Numbered from the stretch's first letter, positions 1 through 10,381 are shown. The stretch: 64,000 nt of DNA from Siphonodentalium dalli (GCA_032622095.1 CP136061.1:168213107-168277106), one strand, 5' to 3'. Numbers and translations: made by a program. The notes: generated from the letters alone by a model not told the origin.

Positions 1-248
1 CTGTCTGTCCGGACGTTCGTACGTACATCCGCCCAATGTCTGTTCATGCCATAGTGCTCGGTTCTGAATGAAATTCGATATGGATGTTCCCTACTATGAG
101 TATACTCAGTAGAATATTCCATCGTTTTGTTCAGATTATTCATTCTAGAGTTATTCATCTTTGTTTATCTGGAAATGTTGGCTTTTTAGTCTGTCTGATG
201 TCTTTTCAGGACATAACTTGAACAATAATGCTCGGTTCTCAATGATAT
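1..248 (+). repeat. Partial L monomer at the left edge
   Basis: The window opens inside the CpG-rich GTCTGTCCGGACG box of an L unit. It continues through the 12-bp palindrome (97-108) and the second box (from about 191) to the phase-zero point at 249. The rest of this monomer lies outside the window. It carries the variant AAATTCGATATGG, shared with the copies 6304, 13564 and 25216 bp downstream. Confidence 0.95.
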
Positions 249-2659
249 TTGGTATGGATGTTCACCACTATAAGGACATTCAATGTCATCTGTTCAATGT
301 ATGCACCGGATGACATTATATCTTGTTTTTGCACTGATTTAAATTTCATTATTTTTGTTCTTTCATTTGGTATTCCACATTATAGACAGGACAGATCTCA
401 TTATTTTTGTCATTTTGTTTTGTCTTCCAGATTGGAGAGGGTAGAAGATTTCCGATACTCGGAAGCATATAGAAGATGGCCACATCCAAGATAACGCAGC
501 GAATCAAATGTCTGGTTATTATTATAGCCCCTTATTAAAAAAGGGTATATTGTTTTGCACGTGTCTGTCCGGACATGCGTTCGCACATCCGCACAATGTC
601 TGTTCAATGTTATAACTTGAACCGTAGTGCTCTGATCTCAATGAAATTTGGTATGGGTGTTCACCACTATAAGGACATTCAATGGCATCTGTTCAATGTA
701 TGCACCGGACGACAGTATATCTTGTTTTTGCACTGATTTAAATTTCATTATTTTTGTTCTTTCATTTTGTATTTCACATTAGGCAGGACAGATCTCATTA
801 TTTTTGTCATTCTGTTTTGTCTTCCAGATTGGAGAGGGTACACTATTTCAGATACTCGGAAGCATACAGAAGATGGCCACATCCAAGATAATGCAGCGAA
901 TCAAATGTCTGTGGTTATTGTTATAGCCCCTTTTTTAAAAAGGTATATTGTTTTTCATCTGTCTGTCCGGACGTTCGTACGTACATCCGCCCAATGTCTG
1001 TTCATGCCATAGTGCTCGGTTCTGAATGAAATTTGGTATGGATGTTCCCTACTATGAGTATTCTCAGTAGAATATTCCATCGTTTTGTTCAGATTATTCA
1101 TTCTAGAGTTATTCATCTTTGTTTATCTGGAAATGTTGGCTTTTTGGTCTGTCTGATGTCTTTTCGGGACATAACTTGAACAATAATGCTCGGTTCTCAA
1201 TGATATTTGGTATGGGTGTTCACCACTATAAGGACATGCAATGGCATCTGTTCAATGTATGCACCGGACGACAGTATATCTTGTTTTTGCACTGATTTAA
1301 ATTTCATTATTTTTGTTCTTTCATTTGGTATTCCACATTATAGACAGGACAGATCTCATTATTTTTGTCATTCTGTTTTGTTTTCCAGATTGGAGAGGGT
1401 AGAAGATTTCAGATACTCGGAAGCATATAGAAGATGGCCACATCCAAGATAACGCAGCGAATCAAATGTCTGGTTATTATTATAGCCCCTTATTAAAAAA
1501 GAGTATATTGTTTTGCAGTGTCTGTCCTGATATGCGTTCGCACATCCGCACAATGTATGTTCAATGTTATAACTTGAACCGTAGTGCTCTGATCTCAATG
1601 AAATTTGGTATGGGTGTTCACCACTATAAGGACATTCAATGGCATCTGTCCAATGTATGCACCGGACGACAGTATATCTTGTTTTTGCACTGATTTAAAT
1701 TTCATTATTTTTGTTCTTTCATTTGGTATTCCACATTATAGACAGGACAGATCTCATTATTTTTGTCATTTTGTTTTGTCTTCCAGATTGGAGAGGGTAG
1801 AAGATTTCAGATACTCGGAAGCATACAGAAGATGGCCACATCCAAGATAACGCAGCGAATCAAATGTCTGGTTATTGTTATAGCCCCTTTTTAAAAAAGG
1901 TATATTGTTTTGCATCTGTCTGTCCGGACGTTCGTACATACATCCGCCCAATGTCTGTTCATGCCATTGTGCTCGGTTCTGAATGAAATTTGATATGGAT
2001 GTTCCCTACTATGAGTATACTCAGTAGAATATTCCATCGTTTTGTTCAGATTATTCATTCTAGTGTTATTCATCTTTGTTTATCTGGAAATGTTGGCTTT
2101 TTCGTCTGTCTGATGTCTTTTCAGGACATAACTTGAACAATAATGCTCGGTTCTCAATGATATTTGGTATGGATGTTCACCACTATAAGGACATTCAATG
2201 TCATCTGTTCAATGTATGCACCGGATGACAGTATATCTTGTTTTTGCACTGCTTTAAATTTCATTATTTTTGTTCTTTCATTTGGTATTCCACATTATAG
2301 ACAGGACAGATCTCATTATTTTTGTCATTTTGTTTTGTCTTCCAGATTGGAGAGGGTAGAAGATTTCAGATACTCGGAAGCATATAGAAGATGGCCACAT
2401 CCAAGATAACGCAGCGAATCAAATGTCTGGTTATTATTATAGCCCCTTATTAAAAAAGGGTATATTGTTTTGCACGTGTCTGTCCGGACATGCGTTCGCA
2501 CATCCGCACAATGTCTGTTCAATGTTATAACTTGAACCGTAGTGCTCTGATCTCAATGAAATTTGGTATGGGTGTTCACCACTATAAGGACATTCAATGG
2601 CATCTGTCCAATGTATGCACCGGACGACAGTATATCTTGTTTTTGCACTGATTTAAATT

Positions 2660-2743
2660 TCATTATTTTTGTTCTTTCATTTGGTATTCCACATTATAGA
2701 CAGGACAGATCTCATTATTTTTGTCATTTTGTTTTGTCTTCCA
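2660..2743 (+). repeat. Internal imperfect duplication, 52-bp spacing (example)
   Basis: TCATTATTTTTGT recurs 52 bp apart (2660 and 2712). Each copy continues with a similar T-rich run, TCTTTCATTTGGTATTCCA in the first and CATTTTGTTTTGTCTTCCA in the second. It is present in both S and L, so it predates their split. The second arm forms the pyrimidine tract before CCAG. Confidence 0.75.
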
Positions 2744-2857
2744 GATTGGAGAGGGTAGAAGATTTCAGATACTCGGAAGCATACAGAAGATGGCCACATC
2801 CAAGATAACGCAGCGAATCAAATGTCTGGTTATTGTTATAGCCCCTTTTTAAAAAAG
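2712..2857 (+). other. Exon-like segment: pyrimidine tract, CAG acceptor, GATGGCC start context, AG/GTATAT donor (example)
   Basis: A T/C-rich tract ends in CCAG (2741-2744). The following 113 bp (2745-2857) end at AAAAAAG followed by GTATAT. Inside, ATG at 2790 in the context GAAGATGGCC opens a 20-codon frame (MATSKITQRIKC...) that stops at TAA 2850-2852. In Lb another frame runs through the whole segment, because GGGTACACT removes the TAG. I recognise no protein. The dinucleotides resemble splice sites, but in a satellite this may be chance or a relic of a captured exon. It is not annotated as a gene. Confidence 0.3.
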
Positions 2858-2858
2858 G
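2844..2858 (+). other. A/T-rich palindrome CCTTTTTAAAAAAGG (example)
   Basis: Arms CCTTTTT and AAAAAGG around a single A. Lb units often have CCTTTTTTAAAAAGG, the exact reverse complement of this form. Both keep the palindrome although the T and A run lengths differ. S units have a CCCTT stem, a 7-nt loop ATTAAAA and AAGGG instead (10662-10678). Confidence 0.75.
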
Positions 2859-2873
2859 TATATTGTTTTGCAT

Positions 2874-2975
2874 CTGTCTGTCCGGACGTTCGTACGTACA
2901 TCCGCCCAATGTCTGTTCATGCCATAGTGCTCGGTTCTGAATGAAATTTGATATGGATGTTCCCTACTATGAGTA
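2874..2975 (+). repeat. First conserved box of the L monomer (example)
   Basis: It runs from TGTCTGTCCGGAC through the stem-loop, CAATGTCTGTTCATGCC and GTGCTCGGTTCTGAATGAAATTT to GGATGTTCCCTACTATGAG. Compared with the S equivalent it lacks the ATAACTTGAAC piece and diverges after GTTCC. It is present in every L unit. Confidence 0.85.
2883..2904 (+). other. CpG-rich imperfect stem-loop, L form (example)
   Basis: Left arm CGGACGTTC, loop GTAC, right arm GTACATCCG: 7 of 9 positions pair, and 8 of 9 in units reading CGGATGTTC. GTCCGGAC and GTACGTAC are themselves 8-bp palindromes. Five CpGs lie within 28 bp in an otherwise AT-rich unit. Occurs once per L monomer; the window's first is at 10-31. 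Confidence 0.7.
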
Positions 2976-2985
2976 TACTCAGTAG
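2964..2985 (+). other. Palindrome TGAGTATACTCA with CTAC/GTAG arms (example, L only)
   Basis: A perfect 12-bp palindrome (2970-2981) flanked by CTAC and GTAG, with a 2-nt TA bulge on the left. It sits in the L-specific part between the two boxes. Seven Lb units (starting 648, 5037, 6952, 12297, 14212, 23949, 25864) read TGAGTATTCTCA, which breaks the centre; all other L units keep it. Confidence 0.8.
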
Positions 2986-3061
2986 AATATTCCATCGTTT
3001 TGTTCAGATTATTCATTCTAGAGTTATTCATCTTTGTTTATCTGGAAATGTTGGCTTTTTA

Positions 3062-3160
3062 GTCTGTCTGATGTCTTTTCAGGACATAACTTGAACAATA
3101 ATGCTCGGTTCTCAATGATATTTGGTATGGATGTTCACCACTATAAGGACATTCAATGTC
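3062..3160 (+). repeat. Second conserved box of the L monomer (example)
   Basis: GTCTGTCTGATG...CAGGACATAACTTGAAC, ATGCTCGGTTCTCAATGATATTTGG and TGTTCACCACTATAAGGACATTCAATG. It is a diverged copy of the first box, 174 bp downstream measured at GCTCGG. It retains the ATAACTTGAAC part and the ACCACTATAAGG continuation that lead into the common body. The CpG-rich core is replaced by TCTTTTCAGG. Confidence 0.85.
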
Positions 3161-3713
3161 ATCTGTTCAATGTATGCACCGGATGACAGTATATCTTGTT
3201 TTTGCACTGATTTAAATTTCATTATTTTTGTTCTTTCATTTGGTATTCCACATTATAGACAGGACAGATCTCATTATTTTTGTCATTATGTTTTGTCTTC
3301 CAGATTGGAGAGGGTAGAAGATTTCAGATACTCGGAAGCATATAGAAGATGGCCACATCCAAGATAACGCAGCGAATCAAATGTCTGGTTATTATTATAG
3401 CCCCTTATTAAAAAAGGGTATATTGTTTTGCACGTGTCTGTCCGGACATGCGTTCGCACATCCGCACAATGTCTGTTCAATGTTATAACTTGAACCGTAG
3501 TGCTCTGATCTCAATGAAATTTGGTATGGGTGTTCACCACTATAAGGACATTCAATGGCATCTGTTCAATGTATGCACCGGACGACAGTATATCTTGTTT
3601 TTGCACTGATTTAAATTTCATTATTTTTGTTCTTTCATTTTGTATTTCACATTAGGCAGGACAGATCTCATTATTTTTGTCATTCTGTTTTGTCTTCCAG
3701 ATTGGAGAGGGTA

Positions 3714-5015
3714 CACTATTCAGATACTCGGAAGCATACAGAAGATGGCCACATCCAAGATAATGCAGCGAATCAAATGTATGTGGTTATTGTTATAGCC
3801 CCTTTTTTAAAAAGGTATATTGTTTTGCATCTGTCTGTCCGGACGTTCGTACATACATCCGCCCAATGTCTGTTCATGCCATAGTGCTCGGTTCTGAATG
3901 AAATTTGGTATGGATGTTCCCTACTATGAGTATACTCAGTAGAATATTCCATCGTTTTGTTCAGATTATTCATTCTAGAGTTATTCATCTTTGTTTATCT
4001 GGAAATGTTGGCTTTTTGGTCTGTCTGATGTCTTTTCAGGACATAACTTGAACAATAATGCTCGGTTCTCAATGATATTTGGTATGGATGTTCACCACTA
4101 TAAGGACATTCAATGGCATCTGTTCAATGTAATCACCGGACGACAGTATATCTTGTTTTTGCACTGATTTAAATTTCATCATTTTTGTTCTTTCATTTGG
4201 TATTCCACATTATAGACAGGACATATCTCATTATTTTTGTCATTTTGTTTTGTCTTCCAGATTGGAGAGGGTAGAAGATTTCAGATACTCGGAAGCATAT
4301 AGAAGATGGCCACATCCAAGATAACGCAGCGAATCAAATGTCTGGTTATTATTATAGCCCCTTATTAAAAAAGGGTATATTGTTTTGCACGTGTCTGTCC
4401 GGACATGCGTTCGTACATCCGCACAATGTCTGTTCAATGTTATAACTTGAACCGTAGTGCTCTGATCTCAATGAAATTTGGTATGGGTGTTCACCACTAT
4501 AAGGACATTCAATGGCATCTGTCCAATGTATGCACCGGACGACAGTATATCTTGTTTTTGCACTTGATTTAAATTTCATTATTTTTGTTCTTTCATTTTG
4601 TATTCCACATTAGGCAGGACAGATCTCATTTTTTTTGTCATTCTGTTTTGTCTTCCAGATTGGAGAGGGTACAATATTTCAGATAATCGGAAGCATACAG
4701 AAGATGGCCACATCCAAGATAACGCAGCGAATCAAATGTCTGTGGTATTGTTATAGCCCCTTTTTTAAAAAGGTATATTGTTTTGCATCTGTCTGTCCGG
4801 ACGTTCGTACGTACATCCGCCCAATGTCTGTTCATGCCATAGTGCTCGGTTCTGAATGAAATTTGATATGGATGTTCCCTACTATGAGTATACTCAGTAG
4901 AATATTCCATCGTTTTGTTCAGATTATTCATTCTAGAGTTATTCATCTTTGTTTATCTGGAAATGTTGGCTTTTTAGTCTGTCTGATGTCTTTTCAGGAC
5001 ATAACTTGAACAATG
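3714..5015 (+). repeat. Linking stretch with the most diverged monomers
   Basis: It contains the rest of the 558-bp L begun at 3521, an S at 4079 and an L at 4478. The S has private changes (GTAATCACCGG, TTCATCATTTTT, GGACATATCTC, TTCGTACATCCG). The L at 4478-5036 has several private indels and substitutions: CACTTGATTT, CTCATTTTTTTTGTC, GTACAATATTTCAGATAATCGG, and TGTGGTATTG with a missing T. Its indels cancel to give 559 bp. It mixes Lb features with AACGCAG. It is not copied elsewhere in the window. Confidence 0.85.
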
Positions 5016-8000
5016 ATGCTCGGTTCTCAATGATATTTGGTATGGATGTTCACCACTATAAGGACATTCAATGGCATCTGTTCAATGTATGCACCGGACG
5101 ACAGTATATCTTGTTTTTGCACTGATTTAAATTTCATTATTTTTGTTCTTTCATTTTGTATTTCACATTAGGCAGGACAGATCTCATTATTTTTGTCATT
5201 CTGTTTTGTCTTCCAGATTGGAGAGGGTACACTATTTCAGATACTCGGAAGCATACAGAAGATGGCCACATCCAAGATAATGCAGCGAATCAAATGTCTG
5301 TGGTTATTGTTATAGCCCTTTTTTTTAAAAGGTATATTGTTTTTCATCTGTCTGTCCGGACGTTCGTACGTACATCCGCCCAATGTCTGTTCATGCCATA
5401 GTGCTCGGTTCTGAATGAAATTTGGTATGGATGTTCCCTACTATGAGTATTCTCAGTAGAATATTCCATCGTTTTGTTCAGATTATTCATTCTAGAGTTA
5501 TTCATCTTTGTTTATCTGGAAATGTTGGCTTTTTGGTCTGTCTGATGTCTTTTCGGGACATAACTTGAACAATAATGCTCGGTTCTCAATGATATTTGGT
5601 ATGGGTGTTCACCACTATAAGGACATGCAATGGCATCTGTTCAATGTATGCACCGGACGACAGTATATCTTGTTTTTGCACTGATTTAAATTTCATTATT
5701 TTTGTTCTTTCATTTGGTATTCCACATTATAGACAGGACAGATCTCATTATTTTTGTCATTCTGTTTTGTTTTCCAGATTGGAGAGGGTAGAAGATTTCA
5801 GATACTCGGAAGCATATAGAAGATGGCCACATCCAAGATAACGCAGCGAATCAAATGTCTGGTTATTATTATAGCCCCTTATTAAAAAAGGGTATATTGT
5901 TTTGCAGTGTCTGTCCTGATATGCGTTCGCACATCCGCACAATGTATGTTCAATGTTATAACTTGAACCGTAGTGCTCTGATCTCAATGAAATTTGGTAT
6001 GGGTGTTCACCACTATAAGGACATTCAACGGCATCTGTCCAATGTATGCACCGGACGACAGTATATCTTGTTTTTGCACTGATTTAAATTTCATTATTTT
6101 TGTTCTTTCATTTGGTATTCCACATTATAGACAGGACAGATCTCATTATTTTTGTCATTTTGTTTTGTCTTCCAGATTGGAGAGGGTAGAAGATTTCAGA
6201 TACTCGGAAGCATACAGAAGATGGCCACATCCAAGATAACGCAGCGAATCAAATGTCTGGTTATTGTTATAGCCCCTTTTTAAAAAAGGTATATTGTTTT
6301 GCATCTGTCTGTCCGGACGTTCGTACGTACATCCGCCCAATGTCTGTTCATGCCATAGTGCTCGGTTCTGAATGAAATTCGATATGGATGTTCCCTACTA
6401 TGAGTATACTCAGTAGAATATTCCATCGTTTTGTTCAGATTATTCATTCTAGAGTTATTCATCTTTGTTTATCTGGAAATGTTGGCTTTTTAGTCTGTCT
6501 GATGTCTTTTCAGGACATAACTTGAACAATAATGCTCGGTTCTCAATGATATTTGGTATGGATGTTCACCACTATAAGGACATTCAATGTCATCTGTTCA
6601 ATGTATGCACCGGATGACATTATATCTTGTTTTTGCACTGATTTAAATTTCATTATTTTTGTTCTTTCATTTGGTATTCCACATTATAGACAGGACAGAT
6701 CTCATTATTTTTGTCATTTTGTTTTGTCTTCCAGATTGGAGAGGGTAGAAGATTTCCGATACTCGGAAGCATATAGAAGATGGCCACATCCAAGATAACG
6801 CAGCGAATCAAATGTCTGGTTATTATTATAGCCCCTTATTAAAAAAGGGTATATTGTTTTGCACGTGTCTGTCCGGACATGCGTTCGCACATCCGCACAA
6901 TGTCTGTTCAATGTTATAACTTGAACCGTAGTGCTCTGATCTCAATGAAATTTGGTATGGGTGTTCACCACTATAAGGACATTCAATGGCATCTGTTCAA
7001 TGTATGCACCGGACGACAGTATATCTTGTTTTTGCACTGATTTAAATTTCATTATTTTTGTTCTTTCATTTTGTATTTCACATTAGGCAGGACAGATCTC
7101 ATTATTTTTGTCATTCTGTTTTGTCTTCCAGATTGGAGAGGGTACACTATTTCAGATACTCGGAAGCATACAGAAGATGGCCACATCCAAGATAATGCAG
7201 CGAATCAAATGTCTGTGGTTATTGTTATAGCCCCTTTTTTAAAAAGGTATATTGTTTTTCATCTGTCTGTCCGGACGTTCGTACGTACATCCGCCCAATG
7301 TCTGTTCATGCCATAGTGCTCGGTTCTGAATGAAATTTGGTATGGATGTTCCCTACTATGAGTATTCTCAGTAGAATATTCCATCGTTTTGTTCAGATTA
7401 TTCATTCTAGAGTTATTCATCTTTGTTTATCTGGAAATGTTGGCTTTTTGGTCTGTCTGATGTCTTTTCGGGACATAACTTGAACAATAATGCTCGGTTC
7501 TCAATGATATTTGGTATGGGTGTTCACCACTATAAGGACATGCAATGGCATCTGTTCAATGTATGCACCGGACGACAGTATATCTTGTTTTTGCACTGAT
7601 TTAAATTTCATTATTTTTGTTCTTTCATTTGGTATTCCACATTATAGACAGGACAGATCTCATTATTTTTGTCATTCTGTTTTGTTTTCCAGATTGGAGA
7701 GGGTAGAAGATTTCAGATACTCGGAAGCATATAGAAGATGGCCACATCCAAGATAACGCAGCGAATCAAATGTCTGGTTATTATTATAGCCCCTTATTAA
7801 AAAAGAGTATATTGTTTTGCAGTGTCTGTCCTGATATGCGTTCGCACATCCGCACAATGTATGTTCAATGTTATAACTTGAACCGTAGTGCTCTGATCTC
7901 AATGAAATTTGGTATGGGTGTTCACCACTATAAGGACATTCAATGGCATCTGTCCAATGTATGCACCGGACGACAGTATATCTTGTTTTTGCACTGATTT

Positions 8001-10017
8001 AAATTTCATTATTTTTGTTCTTTCATTTGGTATTCCACATTATAGACAGGACAGATCTCATTATTTTTGTCATTTTGTTTTGTCTTCCAGATTGGAGAGG
8101 GTAGAAGATTTCAGATACTCGGAAGCATACAGAAGATGGCCACATCCAAGATAACGCAGCGAATCAAATGTCTGGTTATTGTTATAGCCCCTTTTTAAAA
8201 AAGGTATATTGTTTTGCATCTGTCTGTCCGGACGTTCGTACATACATCCGCCCAATGTCTGTTCATGCCATTGTGCTCGGTTCTGAATGAAATTTGATAT
8301 GGATGTTCCCTACTATGAGTATACTCAGTAGAATATTCCATCGTTTTGTTCAGATTATTCATTCTAGTGTTATTCATCTTTGTTTATCTGGAAATGTTGG
8401 CTTTTTCGTCTGTCTGATGTCTTTTCAGGACATAACTTGAACAATAATGCTCGGTTCTCAATGATATTTGGTATGGATGTTCACCACTATAAGGACATTC
8501 AATGTCATCTGTTCAATGTATGCACCGGATGACAGTATATCTTGTTTTTGCACTGCTTTAAATTTCATTATTTTTGTTCTTTCATTTGGTATTCCACATT
8601 ATAGACAGGACAGATCTCATTATTTTTGTCATTTTGTTTTGTCTTCCAGATTGGAGAGGGTAGAAGATTTCAGATACTCGGAAGCATATAGAAGATGGCC
8701 ACATCCAAGATAACGCAGCGAATCAAATGTCTGGTTATTATTATAGCCCCTTATTAAAAAAGGGTATATTGTTTTGCACGTGTCTGTCCGGACATGCGTT
8801 CGCACATCCGCACAATGTCTGTTCAATGTTATAACTTGAACCGTAGTGCTCTGATCTCAATGAAATTTGGTATGGGTGTTCACCACTATAAGGACATTCA
8901 ATGGCATCTGTCCAATGTATGCACCGGACGACAGTATATCTTGTTTTTGCACTGATTTAAATTTCATTATTTTTGTTCTTTCATTTGGTATTCCACATTA
9001 TAGACAGGACAGATCTCATTATTTTTGTCATTTTGTTTTGTCTTCCAGATTGGAGAGGGTAGAAGATTTCAGATACTCGGAAGCATACAGAAGATGGCCA
9101 CATCCAAGATAACGCAGCGAATCAAATGTCTGGTTATTGTTATAGCCCCTTTTTAAAAAAGGTATATTGTTTTGCATCTGTCTGTCCGGACGTTCGTACG
9201 TACATCCGCCCAATGTCTGTTCATGCCATAGTGCTCGGTTCTGAATGAAATTTGATATGGATGTTCCCTACTATGAGTATACTCAGTAGAATATTCCATC
9301 GTTTTGTTCAGATTATTCATTCTAGAGTTATTCATCTTTGTTTATCTGGAAATGTTGGCTTTTTAGTCTGTCTGATGTCTTTTCAGGACATAACTTGAAC
9401 AATAATGCTCGGTTCTCAATGATATTTGGTATGGATGTTCACCACTATAAGGACATTCAATGTCATCTGTTCAATGTATGCACCGGATGACAGTATATCT
9501 TGTTTTTGCACTGATTTAAATTTCATTATTTTTGTTCTTTCATTTGGTATTCCACATTATAGACAGGACAGATCTCATTATTTTTGTCATTATGTTTTGT
9601 CTTCCAGATTGGAGAGGGTAGAAGATTTCAGATACTCGGAAGCATATAGAAGATGGCCACATCCAAGATAACGCAGCGAATCAAATGTCTGGTTATTATT
9701 ATAGCCCCTTATTAAAAAAGGGTATATTGTTTTGCACGTGTCTGTCCGGACATGCGTTCGCACATCCGCACAATGTCTGTTCAATGTTATAACTTGAACC
9801 GTAGTGCTCTGATCTCAATGAAATTTGGTATGGGTGTTCACCACTATAAGGACATTCAATGGCATCTGTTCAATGTATGCACCGGACGACAGTATATCTT
9901 GTTTTTGCACTGATTTAAATTTCATTATTTTTGTTCTTTCATTTTGTATTTCACATTAGGCAGGACAGATCTCATTATTTTTGTCATTCTGTTTTGTCTT
10001 CCAGATTGGAGAGGGTA
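5016..10017 (+). repeat. 5.0-kb duplication block B, copy 1 (contains block A copy 2, 6305-10017)
   Basis: Repeated at 12276-17277 (offset 7260) and 23928-28929 (offset 18912). Shared rare variants are AGCCCTTTTTTTTAAAAGG near 5325, CATTCAACGGCATC near 6026, TTTCCGATACTC near 6755 and TTCTAGTGTTATTC near 8365. The left edge is set by 5015 (G here, A at 12275). The right edge is where 10018 reads G and 17278 reads C. Starts: 5037 L, 5596 S(398), 5994 L, 6553 S, 6952 L, 7511 S(398), 7909 L, 8468 S, 8867 L, 9426 S, 9825 L(557, recombinant). The first L here directly follows the L at 4478. Confidence 0.9.
6952..7510 (+). repeat. Representative L monomer, sub-type Lb (559 bp)
   Basis: Same plan as La, with a linked set of differences: TTTTGTATTTCACATTAGGCAGG (2 nt shorter), GTCATTCTG, GGGTACACTATTTC, AATGCAG and TGT(C/A)TGTGGTTATTG (2 nt longer, restoring 559 bp). 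This unit belongs to a subgroup with TTTTTCATCTG, TGAGTATTCTCA (palindrome broken) and TTTTCGGGAC. The subgroup starts at 648, 5037, 6952, 12297, 14212, 23949 and 25864. Because the two sub-types differ by offsetting -2 and +2 indels, any crossover between them leaves a 557-bp product, which is seen twice. Confidence 0.92.
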
Positions 10018-10381
10018 GAAGATTTCAGATACTCGGAAGCATACAGAAGATGGCCATATCCAAGATAACGCAGCGAATCAAATGTCTGGTTATTGTTATA
10101 GCCCCTTTTTAAAAAAGGTATATTGTTTTGCATCTGTCTGTCCGGACGTTCGTACATACATCCGCCCAATGTCTGTTCATGCCATAGTGCTCGGTTCTGA
10201 TTGAAATTTGATATGGATGTTCCCTACTATGAGTATACTCAGTAGAATATTCCATCGTTTTGTTCAGATTATTCATTCTAGAGTTATTCATCTTTGTTTA
10301 TCTGGAAATGTTGGCTTTTTAGTCTGTCTGATGTCTTTTCAGGACATAACTTGAACAATAATGCTCGGTTCTCATTGATAT
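9825..10381 (+). repeat. Recombinant 557-bp L monomer (Lb left half, La right half)
   Basis: It begins as Lb (TTTTGTATTTCACATTAGGCAGG, the 2-nt-shorter form) and switches within GATTGGAGAGGGTA to La (GAAGATTTC, AACGCAG, CTGGTTATTG). It therefore has the Lb deletion without the compensating Lb insertion, which explains the odd length. The switch point coincides with the right edge of duplication blocks A and B. Private variants follow: GGCCATATCC, TTCTGATTGAAATTT and CTCATTGATATTT. All three are also present in the copy at 21475-22033. Confidence 0.88.

Larger units (their letters stand above)
2563..3121 (+). repeat. Representative L monomer, sub-type La (559 bp)
   Basis: The first part is colinear with S, with TTTGGTATTCCACATTATAGACAGG, GGGTAGAAGATTTC and AACGCAG. 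It then has TTATTGTTATAGCCCCTTTTTAAAAAAGG and a CpG box reading GGACGTTCGTACGTACATCCG. Next come about 174 bp with no S counterpart in that place: a GTGCTCGGTTCTGAATGAAATTT box, a 12-bp palindrome, an AT-rich spacer (TTATTCATCTTTGTTTATCTGG) and a second box, ATAACTTGAACAATAATGCTCGG. The first box lacks the ATAACTTGAAC piece, so the net gain over S is 160 bp. Other La units start at 1605, 5994, 7909, 8867, 18601, 19160, 30254, 30813, 40131, 47214 and 49129, among others. Confidence 0.93.
1..3713 (+). repeat. 3.7-kb duplication block A, copy 1
   Basis: This stretch reappears at 6305-10017, 13565-17277 and 25217-28929 (offsets 6304, 13564, 25216). Rare variants shared by all four include AAATTCGATATGG, TTTCCGATACTCGG, TTCTAGTGTTATTC, CTTTTTCGTCTG and CACTGCTTTAAATTT. 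Monomer starts: 249 S, 648 L, 1207 S(398), 1605 L, 2164 S, 2563 L, 3122 S, 3521 L. The match ends at 3713 within GAGAGGGTA. Here the sequence goes on as CACTATTCAG, a 1-nt-deleted Lb form that makes the last L 558 bp. The true left end lies outside the window. Confidence 0.88.

Noticed and set aside
249-494. Recurrent 81-codon open frame (and others of 60-102 codons) on both strands
   Set aside because: It repeats with every monomer, starts with TTG, overlaps other equally long frames on the opposite strand, and is broken by ordinary satellite variants. No domain or codon bias supports it.
2883-2904. CENP-B box or a known centromere motif
   Set aside because: The CpG box does not match the TTCG...A..CGGG pattern of CENP-B sites. 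I saw no match elsewhere in the unit.
2164-3121. tRNA, 5S rRNA or SINE promoter (A and B boxes) within the dimer
   Set aside because: I found no convincing GGTTCGANNCC-type B box or cloverleaf. GGTTCTGAATGA and GGTTCTCAATGA are only weakly similar.
4638-4946. 102-codon minus-strand frame, the longest in the window
   Set aside because: Its extra length is due to private indels in the diverged L unit at 4478. It is an accident of a degenerate repeat, not a conserved gene.
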